A DNA stretch of 64,000 bases, from positions 105,001 through 169,000 of the forward strand of contig JAOTOL010001305.1 in NCBI GenBank assembly GCA_034440575.1. The letters run 5' to 3'. This DNA comes from Imbricaverruca yamaguchii. Taxonomy: Eukaryota; Arthropoda; Thecostraca; Neoverrucidae. A program made the position numbers and the translations under genes. The stretch's first letter is position 1. Each line of letters opens with the position of its first letter. A model generated the notes under the pieces. It was not told where the DNA came from, searched no databases, and worked only from the letters and a program-made list of their open reading frames with translations. Shown here in pieces: positions 12,985 to 22,332 of the stretch.

Positions 12985-13290
12985 AGTATGGACATCTAAA
13001 CAGATGGTGTAAGGCCATCTGAACGTCTGGTGTGAGTACATCTGAACACCTGGTGTGAGGACATCTAAACAGATGGTGTAAGGCCATCTGAACACCTGGT
13101 GTGAGGACATCTAAACAGATGGTGTAAGGCCATCTGAACACCTGGTGTGAGGACATCTGAACACCTGGTGTGAGGACATCTGAACGTCTGGTGTGAGGAT
13201 ATCTGAACGTCTGGTGTGAGGACATCTAAACGTCTGGTGTGAGGATATCTTAACACCTGATGTGAGGACATCTGAACAGCTGGCGTAAGC
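12985..13290. repeat. 23-bp minisatellite, about 13 copies
   Basis: Two main unit types alternate: acatctgaacacctggtgtg-agg and ccatctaaacagatggtgta-agg, with an acgtct variant. The alternation on the left gives a 46-bp higher-order repeat, while the right end is mainly one type. Short inner dyads (cacctggtg) are visible. Confidence 0.92.
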
Positions 13291-13900
13291 GAGGAAACGG
13301 CAACGCGTGCGAATGTGTAGCACGCACTTCTTTATGTGCACTTACAGATGTCATTCACGTAACGCAAATTCGTGTATGATGCAAAGACGCTCCCAGGTTT
13401 ATCAACAAAGCAAGGCGGAGGTGCGCCATCCACCCCAATGGTAATGGTCTGCTTGAGGCCATAGTGAACGCGAACGGGCCGCGGGATCTGTGGTGCTGCA
13501 GGGATGGAACAGAGACTGGGAGTAAATCCCGCGCACCCCGCCCCGAGGACGCCAGACAAGTGCGACATGTCGGACGGCGGGGTACGTGGCCAGCGTCTGC
13601 ATGGACATCATGAACGGATAATTGCCGACTTCTATGTGTGCTTGGACACACTTGTTGTTTGTACATTACCCAAACATTAGTATGCGACTGTCTTGCTATG
13701 AGTGGACACCTGTCACCATTTGAAGCTTCTTCAGCAAAGGAGCCTAAGAGCGGCCCAAATTGATTCTGGTAAACTACGCTATGTACTTAGTTTGTGTGTT
13801 CGTTTTCTTAATCATTGCCAACGATCGTAGATTGCAGTTTTTTACTACCATGGAAAATAAATCATGTCATGCGTCGCAGGATGTCTCTGAAACCAGAAAA
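13291..13900. other. unassigned sequence
   Basis: No gene recognised. Overlapping frames on the minus strand show no family signature. Confidence 0.45.
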
Positions 13901-13967
13901 TATACCAAGCACAAAATATACCAAGCACAAAATATAACAAGCACAAAATATACCAACCACAAAATAT
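13901..13967. repeat. 16-bp tandem repeat, 4 copies
   Basis: tataccaagcacaaaa occurs at 13,901 and 13,917, with variants at 13,933 and 13,949. Confidence 0.95.
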
Positions 13968-14095
13968 GGAAGCCTCATAAAGCTAAACCGAGCCCGCCTA
14001 GCTGCTTTGTGAAACACACCTCCGAGAAGTTTAATAACCCTCATCTGTTACGCAAACACATGACCACCAGGCGAACCGATCAAAGGAAACGACGA

Positions 14096-14207
14096 GGGGG
14101 TCTGACGAGCTGCATATGGCAAAGTCCAGCGGCAGACGGTGAAGTCGTCGATACCTGCCAGCTCTGCACGAGACATCTGCGCGCGACACGCGCGTCATTG
14201 CCGTGCG
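14096..14207. repeat. dispersed repeat family B, left half of the interrupted copy
   Basis: It matches 7,715-7,805, with best identity over ctgccagctctgca and catctgcgcgcg at 14,155-14,190. It ends in ccgtgcg (14,201-14,207), which is repeated at 16,411-16,417 on the far side of the inserted element. Confidence 0.75.
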
Positions 14208-14331
14208 ATGGTGATGATGAGTGAGTTATAACAACCTGCCACCGATGGGTGATATCGGCTGTTTACGTCGTATAAGTCGGTTGTAGGTGGTGGTAGTAGT
14301 TGGGGGAGCAACCCCCAAACAAAGCAACCCA

Positions 14332-14386
14332 ACCCCCTCCCCCAACTACTATCGGACGGTGCCTGGTAGTAGTTGGGGGAGGGGGT
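14332..14386. other. perfect 20-bp inverted repeat (hairpin) in the element's 3' region
   Basis: The left arm accccctcccccaactacta (14,332-14,351) and the right arm tagtagttgggggagggggt (14,367-14,386) are exact reverse complements around a 15-nt loop. A third copy of tagtagttgggggag lies at 14,294-14,308. The hairpin is about 120 nt from the 3' end of the gag-only element, where non-LTR elements often carry structures used by their reverse transcriptase. Confidence 0.9.
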
Positions 14387-14699
14387 CGGGGGTCATCGTC
14401 TTTGGTGTGAACATTGCAAGCATACACGGTTGTCATGTCATACACTGTTATTTCTTTTTTCTCCTTTATGTAGTTTTGTTTGTTTTTTGTTCTTTTTGTT
14501 CTTTGTTTGTTTGTTTGGGTTTTTCGTTCTTTTCCTTCTTTGTCTTTTTTCCCGTTTGATTGCTTTTTACGTTTGTTTCAGCTTCTGGTGTCGGCCTGGC
14601 ACCAGCCCGTTTCGATTTTTTTCTTATACATGTCATGGGCAGAGTTGGGAGAGATTGGGTTGAGGAGTTGTTCGGATGTCTTTGTTCCTAGGCTGTTTA

Positions 14700-15841
14700 T
14701 TATCTAGTGGATTTGTTACGCGTTCTGGTTTTCATGGTTGTTGTGTTTGGTTTGTTGGTGGATGTAGTGCTTGTTTCGTTGGTTGCTCGTGTTGTCGGTG
14801 CTTGGGTGGTCTGTGGAGTGGTTCCTGCAGTGTCTGAGCTAATGTATTCGTCTTCTGATTCTGCTATTGGTGCATAGTGAAGGGGGAGTTTGCGTCGTGC
14901 AGGTGGTGCTTGGGGTGGTTCTGGTGGGAGTGATACTGGTGGTGGTTTGTGTGCTTCGCGGTGTGGTTTGAGAAGAGATGCCTGTGCTTGTGCCGTGAAT
15001 TTTGTTGCGGGTTCTGGCCGAATGACTATTGTAGGGTCCGTCTGGGTTTCCTGAGGGGTGACTATGTTGTGTGTGTCTGCGTGGACCGGGCGGAGAGCAG
15101 CGGGTACTGTTCATCACCCCACACTCGTGCCCGCGACGGGGCTATGCCCTCGATGTGGATGAGTCGGAGGATGTCGTTCTCTTTCCTCCAACGAGGACAA
15201 GCCCCGTCCGAGAGCCGTGGTCCCCGCCGCAGCCCACGCATTTCCTTGTTTCACTATTGCAATCGGTGTTGTGTGGGCCGGCACAGAGGCCAAATGTGGG
15301 GTTTGTTTGTTTGCAGCCCCCTAGCGTGGCCATTTCCTTGACAAAAGGAACAGCGACGAGCGACGAGTACGCGTGGTGTTACTTTGTATGTGATGTAATC
15401 AGCTTTCACATGTGTGGGTTGTTGTTTGGATGTGAAAGTCAGGATGAGAATGTGAGTGTTTGGTTTGTTTGTGGGGGGAGGGGGCCGGTATACCGATGAG
15501 ATCCCCTGGCTCGCAAATCTGCGAGCCAATCTCCTCGGGCATCCATTCCAACTCCCATGCGTGAATGATCCCCTGAGAGGTGTTGCGGTATGTGTCTGGT
15601 GTTATGGTGACCTGTTTGTTTGAGAGGTGTGTGAGCTGCTCTAAGATGTGTGCGTCCGTGATGTTGTAGGCTTGGATCAAGAGCTCCCAGATTTTAGATG
15701 ACGTGCGTGTAGGGGAGCTTGTGTCTGACGGGTGATTTCAGTCTCCACCTTCCAGGGGTCAAGGCTGGTCATAGGACGACCATCGACCCGGCGGCAGAGA
15801 TAGAAATCACCCGTCAGTTCGCTTGCTGTGGTGTTGGGCAT
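14700..15841 (-). pseudogene. gag-like ORF1 of a Jockey/I-type retrotransposon, frameshifted
   Basis: The likely start is the ATG at 15,841 and the likely end is a double TAA at 14,702-14,697. Moving along the minus strand with frame changes, the recognisable parts are: an N-terminal domain (for example NTSQGIIHAWELEWMPEE, about 15,580); a linker with PTHVKADYITYKV (about 15,400); three CCHC-type zinc knuckles (CSFC-x4-H-x3-C; a second knuckle whose first Cys is Phe, LCAGPHNTDC; and CVGCGGDHGS); the ACPRWRKENDIL segment that normally follows the knuckles; and an acidic/Thr-rich tail (APIAESEDEY). Domain order matches the nucleic-acid-binding ORF1 proteins of Jockey and I elements. At least four frameshifts (about 15,470, 15,310, 15,195 and 15,065, plus one near 15,690) and the lost Cys mean no functional protein. 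The assignment to gag is firm; the exact clade is not. Confidence 0.8.
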
Positions 15842-16410
15842 GGTGCGTAGGTTCAGTGTGGGTCAGTGTTCAGTGTGGGTCTTGGGTTTGGTGGTTGAGT
15901 AGGAGAGAAAGAAGTACACTTCACATATATCGGCGGCACGGGGGTAGGGCGTTGGCGGCATCGCCGGACCAACCTGAAGTGAAGTTGTAGATCCAGCAAA
16001 GATGGTATTCCAAAGTAGAGGTGATATAGATGACAGTGTAGAGTAGAGTTGAGAGTCCGTAGTGTAGAGTAGACGAGATGGTGGCAGCTGGTCGAGTGGT
16101 TTGTGGTCGATGTCCTCCGTGTGCTTGGTGCCCTTTTGGTTGGACAGCTGGCGTTGGCGCCGCTAGCGTAGCACGCCTTCGGCGTAATCCGGCCTTTTTT
16201 TTGTTGCCCCGTGCTGGTGCACGTAGGCAATGACCTTGCAGTTACGCCCGTGGCGCCGAAGCCTCCTGTTGGTGTTCGGCCTCGCGACGCACTAGGCTGC
16301 TGGTCCAAGTTCAATCTCTGGTTTTGCGAGATGCGAAAGAGTCTGGCGCTCTTTGCTTGGTTGGTTGTTGCAAATCGTGCAGAGGTTTTGAGGAGAAATC
16401 GTGGTGATAA

Positions 16411-16653
16411 CCGTGCGTTACGCGCGGAAATTTTATGTCGCCACTCTGTACAATATTGCACAACGCATGCGCTGCAAATCACTCTACGTGCTTAGTGGTG
16501 CCAATGACGTCGAATATAATAATTGTATAACGAAGCCCGAATTGGCACACATGAAAATATAATACTGGTACTCAGCAGATTTTATACTTCTTGCTGAAAC
16601 AACTTGGGACAAGTTAAGAACCGCTTGTAGGTTTCTTCTCCCATAATATCAAG
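16411..16653. repeat. dispersed repeat family B, right half of the interrupted copy
   Basis: It matches 7,798-8,040: gtgcgttacgcgcggaaatt, then caacgcatgcgc, taacgaagcc and the ttgggacaag...atatcaag block, with several small indels between the copies. Confidence 0.72.
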
Positions 16654-16933
16654 TAAGCTTGTACGACCTTGTCTGCGCTATAATAAGCAGAATTATGTTT
16701 TGTTGCAGGTTGTGGTCAACTGAGACACGCTTCCATACACTCCTATACTCCAGATACTTTCCTTCCTCGTCGCAGAAAGGTTGTCAGAGCATTATACAAT
16801 AATTCAACTTCATTGCTAGCTACACGAAGATATTGGTTCTGTGCACTTCATAGACACTGTCGAAAATGAGATCAACACTTCGGTCTCAACCATCCATTAA
16901 CCATTAACCATCCACATACAGGTTCACGTGTGC

Positions 16934-17065
16934 CATAGACGCGTGGGCACTGCAATGTCAGATGCTACGACGCTACCTGCAATACCTGGTACGATGCTAT
17001 CTGTTATAAAGCCCGGATATTTTCGGAGCGCGTTCCCAAACCACAGCACTCCTCCTGTCAAGAAA
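16934..17065. repeat. direct repeat copy 1 (pair with 18,304)
   Basis: From catagacgcgtgggcactgc to gtcaagaaa it is over 90% identical to 18,304-18,427, apart from an 8-bp extra cgacgcta here. Immediately after it lies ttaggttaagttaggtta (17,070-17,087), a short run resembling the TTAGG telomere repeat of many arthropods; that resemblance may be chance. Confidence 0.9.
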
Positions 17066-17319
17066 GGGGTTAGGTTAAGTTAGGTTATCGAACATGGTGA
17101 ATACTCTGATATATTGAGAAGTATTGTAATCAATATTGCATGCATCTATCAGCCCTTTCCTTTACAGAGGGAGCATCGTCAAACGTGAGCATTATCGATG
17201 TTTTGAAAGCTGACTGACGTTTCATCCGTCATGCTGAGTAGTGGAAATCGGGCGTGAGCACTCGGGCGTCCTGGAGTGGCGCTTTTTCAAATCGGGAGCG
17301 GCGCCACATGGGTGAAACT

Positions 17320-17510
17320 AGCTTCAGCTTCGCAAAGCCATGGCTTTGTCGGCATTGGCTTCGACTTTGACTTCGTGCCATATTAAACTCCTCGCTTTAA
17401 ACACTTTCGGCTTCGGCTTCGAAGCATTTTGAACTGCTGGCTTCGACTTCGACTTTGGCTTCATGATATTTTGAGCTTCTGGCTTCGGCTCGTTAACATA
17501 TTACAGCCTA
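17320..17510. repeat. degenerate GGCTTCG/GACTTCG word repeat
   Basis: Runs such as cttcggcttcggcttcgaag and ggcttcgacttcgactttgg recur with 6-bp phasing, separated by atatt...gct words. The minus strand reads as Glu/Lys-Ala-Glu/Ser-like peptides. It is related to the block at 17,960-18,232. Confidence 0.75.
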
Positions 17511-17959
17511 AGCTCCAAAACCGTAATCCTGGCCTCGTATGTTATCACTAAACGATTCTTCTAAATAAGCGGAAATTGTGTGGGTAAGTGCTGAAGGTGG
17601 CATTCAATTAGAAGCATTCTCCCCAGCAGCTTTGCACATTTACAATTATGTGGAATTTGCTCTAGTTACATGAAATGCCACTTTTAGAACCTCCTCTAAA
17701 ATAGCAATTGTTCACTCTCCCCGGCCCAGCCACTGCTCGATGGATACCTGCTTCACTTGCTGTTTGTTGTTGATCGTGTTTGACCAGCTTGTCATCGCGT
17801 ATGTGATGCGACATTTATATGAGGATCCTATGACGGACGGCCGGCCCCGCAATTGCCAAGGAACGGAGCCCACTCCAAGTCGAAATTATTCAGAATGCTT
17901 GGGCGAGACACTTCTCTTTGTGACTAAACTTCACTATCAATTCTCACTTCAAAAATGTA

Positions 17960-18232
17960 TATTCGGCTTCGGCTTCACGTGAATAAAAGGACTGGCTTTC
18001 GCTTCATTTTCATTTGGATAGAAGCCAACGGGTTCGGCTTCGCGAAGCCACATATTAAGACTTTGGCTTTGACTTCGTAGCTTTCTTCACTGCTGGCCTC
18101 GGCTTCGGCTTTGTCGCGTGCAAACACTGTTTGCGAATGGTTGCGAATTAGTAGCATTTCCATATGCTGCTTTTGGCTTTGGGTTCGTGACCTTGTGACT
18201 TCGGCTTCGATTTCGAAGCAGTCCGGCTTAGT
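17960..18232. repeat. second GGCTTCG word-repeat block
   Basis: Same words as at 17.4 kb (cggcttcggcttc; ttggctttgacttcgta; ggcctcggcttcggctttg). On the minus strand a short frame (18,325-17,975) carries KAEAEASSEE-like residues. This looks like a low-complexity repeat and no protein family is recognised. Confidence 0.7.
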
Positions 18233-18303
18233 CTCCATGTCTGATCGAGAGGCACAAATTGAGGGGGACTTCTCAGCGAGAACACGGGCACTACACAGCG
18301 TAG

Positions 18304-18427
18304 CATAGACGCGTGGGCACTGCAATGTCAGATGCTACCTGCAATACCTGGTACGATACTATCTGTTATACAGCCAGGATATTTTCGGAGCGCATTCCCC
18401 AACCACAGCACTCCTCCAGTCAAGAAA
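18304..18427. repeat. direct repeat copy 2 (pair with 16,934)
   Basis: It matches 16,934-17,065 as described there. The two copies are in the same orientation and flank 1.24 kb. Termini are not TG...CA and no flanking target duplication is evident, so an LTR pair is not supported. Confidence 0.88.
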
Positions 18428-20807
18428 ATATTGCATGATGGGGCACTCACAGCGATAAAAATGGCACTGAAGTTCAGAGGGCACCAACATTATCGATGTC
18501 CCCCCGATAAAAACCTGGATCCGCCACTTGCTGAAACAATGACATCACGAGAAGGCATGCCCTGAAAAACATGCACTTAACGGCCAAAAAAGGCCCCATC
18601 TATCGTCAACAAAGTCATTACTACCCAATATCTCCAGCATTTGTACCACGTCTTGGCGGGCGCGATACGCACGCTATCCAGCCAACGCAGGAACCGGTCT
18701 TACTTTCGAGCGGCCTTGCGCTGCCGCCACAGGCATCGCTGTTCGCTGTTGATATCTGTTGAAGTTTGATCCCTCCGGATTATAACCGGCCACCCATATG
18801 TTTCCGTCCAGCCGTGCCAGCCAGTGTAGCACGACGGACATCGCCGACGGGCTAACTAAACTAATGCGGCGAAGGTAATATGTGGCAAGTGCTGTTCATA
18901 TTTTGAGCGATTTTCAGGCAGTATATGTAGTTTAGGGGTAAAAGGAGTGGTGCGTTGGCGGCTTGCTACAGTTGAAGTTAGCAAGAAAAATTGTACCGTA
19001 TGAGATATACCAACGTATTACTGGCAAATCAAAACTCCAGAAGGCACTTCCATTGTTCGCGTTCGGCTCTTGCGGGGAAGATACGTGAAAGTTGAACCGA
19101 TAAACGTCTCGGTTTTGCATTTTGGCTTTGGTTTGCGTCTTGGTTACACGCGATTTCTCACAGGCCATGTACTTAGAGGTGACGCAAATACGCAGAATAC
19201 GCAAGAAAAGCTGATAGTGTGCGACCGCCCTGAAGCTGCACTAGTTTCATTGACACGCTCCACAAGGGCGTCACCACAAACTGACAATGGTAGGCCTGGA
19301 CAACCAACGCATGCCTTTTCGCCGCACTATTTCACGCCATGTGCTCGGATCGATAGGGACAAAATACTCTCTCGGTAACTTGGGACCCGGGCGCCAGCCG
19401 ACAAATCGTTCCACAAGTTTGCAGCGCCACCTAACCACACTGGTCGCACACCTGGTAGGGCCGACCGAGCTCCACACAGAACATACAATCCCCAAGCATA
19501 TAGTTTTCGATTGCATTTTGGTCGGTAGCGGCGCCGTCGCTATACCGGGTTCGATCATAGACGGTGAAAATACCATAGCTTTTGAGGTTTGAACCTCAGT
19601 ATCTCACGACACCATACATGGCGATGGGCGTTTGGTCTGCAATAACTGCTAGTCTAGAGCTCATAAATCTCAAAAACAGCTCCCGATGTGGTCGGGGAAT
19701 ATCCACTAAGCGAAGATGCCTACATTAAGGGAGGTCGAGCTACTGTCACTCACATGGTCACACCCCTGAGACGCTTCAATGGGTGCAGGCGGCCACCGCT
19801 GGTTGGTTATTTCAGCTTTAGGGTGCATGGACCAGACTTGATTACTTAGCTCCCATCGCAGGCGGCTTTAAACCGGTTCTTTACCTCACGCACAGAAACA
19901 GCACAAAACACGTCGTTGGTGTCGCCTCAAACTACACACACCATGCGGCGCGTGCATAACACATCCGGCTGACAGATGTGAGCCAGCAGGCCAGATTTGT
20001 TGAATACTTTTGACATGATTTCATTGACTGCAAGCGTAATGTTTATTGCGCTAAGACAGGTCGGAGCTAGTTATCACGTGCTTTTCACGAGACCCGGCCA
20101 CCCTGCCACTGCATATCAGCATGCCTGGCCCTCAAGGGCGCAATCGCAACATGGCAAGCCGGTTGGCCTTAACCAAACTGCTATCATCGCTTATCACGCA
20201 GTCTTAAAACCACTGCGTCGTGTCACGTCTTTCCTTCTCGGTACAGTGGCGTGTGTTGTCTGCTCAAAAGTGGTGGCTGGGTGGATAAATTACGCCATGT
20301 GACAAATACAATTACCACACAAAATAAAATATGTAACGAGAAAACACGTGGACGAAGACAAAATGGGACCTAAGTGCAACGCTGAGAATCATCACGGGTA
20401 TTTTTAATAAGCCTTGCACCCGTCGTTTGTGCACATGTTGGCTGCATATGTTTGTAAATGGAAGCGATCAGTTTCGGATACCGTCCAGATACATGTCGTA
20501 TCCATGCATGTCCAAATGCACATTATCTAAATACATGTAAAGCTTCCATGGTTCGGCCCCATATTTAGCTCTGCCCGGGCTGAATAAAAAGGCACCTAAC
20601 TGCCGCAAGCTCTGGGGATACATTTAAAGGTTACCAGACACCAAAAATGCCAAGTTGTTGTGCATGCTGGTGTTACTGCACGACCGTCTCATCTCTTGTA
20701 AGAGCTCGCTGTAAGAGTAAATGCCACTACTGATGTCATTACACCTATGTCAGATGTCATGTCAGAACAATAAACCGGTCCGATAATTGTCTGCGAGCTC
20801 CATGGAT
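18428..20807. other. unassigned sequence
   Basis: No gene recognised. The reverse strand at about 18,490-18,535 reads aagtggcggatccaggtttt followed by a G7 run, which resembles the end of a hAT-type MITE, without a second end found. A frame at 19,287-19,592 (+) ends with FDCILVGSGAVA, which faintly resembles an FAD-binding start but lacks the rest. Confidence 0.45.
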
Positions 20808-20888
20808 TGAGATTGTGTGGTGAGTTAGTTATTTGGGCTTTAAAGCGCACCGAATGCGTTGGTCATGTATCGCCCTGAGATTGTGCGG
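20808..20888. mobile_element. ~55-bp mini-insertion with target-site duplication (family M, copy 1)
   Basis: The 55-bp core (20,821-20,875) is flanked by tgagattgtgtgg (20,808-20,820) and tgagattgtgcgg (20,876-20,888), matching at 12 of 13 positions. The core shares ttggtcatgta and a gggcttta word with 25,173-25,221, in the same order and orientation. Read on the minus strand it would begin gggcgatacatgacc and end ...taaagcccaaataactaac, like the extreme 3' end of a retroposed RNA. Confidence 0.65.
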
Positions 20889-22049
20889 GTCGAGGTGTAG
20901 TCTGATCGGTATATCTTATTTCGCGTGTCAAAATCATGTATGCATTTTTCTCGGTGCTTCCATGTTTCATGCAGTGAAAAATGTTGAAGATGAGTGACGG
21001 CTTCATAGCCGTATGCATTCGTTGGCCACGCGCACTGTACAAAGAAAATAAAAAACCTGACTTTCAAGGCAGGAATCAGCGGTGTGTATGCTCTGTTCGT
21101 TTCGCCACCATTTTTCAACCAACGGTGCCAGTCTGACATCACATGAACTAAGCTGGCTATATTTTCTACAAATAGCAAGCATAATTTGATTCGGTTGTAT
21201 TTCATTCCTATGAACGCTTTGTATGCAAGCGAAGCATGGGTAGCCAAATCGTCCTGGGTATACCACGTCAATACCATGCATCCTTTATCGATAGACATCG
21301 TTTTGGTGAGGGGTATGATCGCGCTCCTAAGCCTTCACATCCCTAAAGTGAGTTTATCCTGCCACCCTTGGTAGACTATTTTTCCGGGACCTTTGGTTTA
21401 CGCAGTCACTTGCTATGTTATCATACGAAGGAGGTAACTCCGTCGTCTGCTAACATGCGACATATTCCACTTATTCAAAGACAGCGAATTAGTTGTTCAG
21501 TAGCTGACCACGATTGCGAGCGATGATAAATGTACAGGCGCGCTCGTGATAGCTGACAAAAGTCACCATCTAAGGTTTCAGTCGAGCGGAACATAGGCTC
21601 AGTGTGTCACGCAACGGGTCAAATGATAGCACTTGACATTCAAGTGGTCTTCAGAGAAGCCCCTGCACCCGGTCTGGACTGAATCGGTTGCCGACTGACA
21701 CGGAATACAGATGCCCGCTCGCCAAACCCAGGTCGGAAGTCAGCCCAAATCTAAACTATTGTGCAGGGGAAATGGACGCTTGTGTGCTTGCACCCAGTGG
21801 TACTGACACTGGGTCACTGACACTGTGGCCTTGCTTCGCAAACAAGTAAGGAGATATTTGCTGGCCATGCACTGTGAAGAGGCCTATGAAGAGGCCGAAG
21901 TTCACGTCTAATGTGGAAATGCCAGCCAAGTGCCCTCAGGCGAACGCGGTTCCAAACACTGCCAAGTTAGTTTCGTCGTATATCCCCCGCCGGCTCTGCA
22001 AATGGCGCAAGGCAGAATCTTAGGATGGTTTCGGGGAAGTGTCAGAAGC
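20889..22049. other. unassigned sequence
   Basis: A 152-codon minus-strand open frame (21,298-20,840) overlaps the mini-insertion and shows no family signature. Nothing else recognised. Confidence 0.45.
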
Positions 22050-22332
22050 GTGTAATGTGACGATACATGTGTAAGCGACAGTGAAGTAGACAGCTGAGGA
22101 GGCGTTTTATGTTATGATGCACGTATAAGTGATAGCGAAGTTGACAGCTCAGAAAGCGGCTCGGTTTACATCATGATTCACGTTTAGGCGATATTGAAGT
22201 GAACAGCTGAGTGAACGGCTCGCTTTATGTGATGGTGCACGTGTAATTGACAGCGAAGTGAACAGCTGAGGAAGCGTTTAATGTGATGTATGTATAAGCG
22301 ACAGTGAAGTGGACAGCTGAGGAAGCGGCTCA
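22050..22332. repeat. diverged 52-59 bp tandem repeat, 5 copies
   Basis: gacagctgagg-type motifs preceded by (c/t)ag(t/c)gaagt recur at about 22,089, 22,143, 22,202, 22,260 and 22,312. Each is preceded by a tgatg(g/t)tgcacgtgtaa-like segment. Copies differ by substitutions and indels, so the array is old. Confidence 0.85.

Larger units (their letters stand above)
14208..16410 (-). mobile_element. gag-only non-LTR retrotransposon (Jockey/I type) nested in family B
   Basis: The boundaries come from comparison with the uninterrupted family B copy at 7.7-8.0 kb: left homology stops after ccgtgcg (14,207) and right homology resumes at ccgtgcg (16,411). The insert is therefore about 2.2 kb with a target-site duplication of 7 bp exact, up to about 14 bp with mismatches. 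Read on the minus strand it has a ~570 bp leader, a broken gag-like ORF1 (15,841-14,700), a ~490 bp 3' region with a perfect 20-bp hairpin, and a short tail of CAT/CAC triplets (tcatcatcaccat) at the 3' end. No endonuclease or reverse transcriptase is present, so it is either a non-autonomous gag-only element or an internally deleted copy. Confidence 0.75.

Noticed and set aside
16934..18427. LTR retrotransposon with short LTRs
   Set aside because: No TG...CA termini, no primer-binding site or polypurine tract, no gag/pol, no target duplication seen.
18475..18540. hAT-type MITE end (aagtggcggatccagg on the minus strand)
   Set aside because: Only one end seen, no inverted partner within a plausible distance and no target duplication.
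19287..19592. Possible FAD-binding exon (FDCILVGSGAVA)
   Set aside because: Only a short resemblance to the GxGxxG region; the following residues do not continue the fold and upstream sequence has no match.
20840..21298. 152-codon minus-strand open frame
   Set aside because: It overlaps the 20.8 kb mini-insertion, so its C-terminal part is inserted DNA; no family signature.
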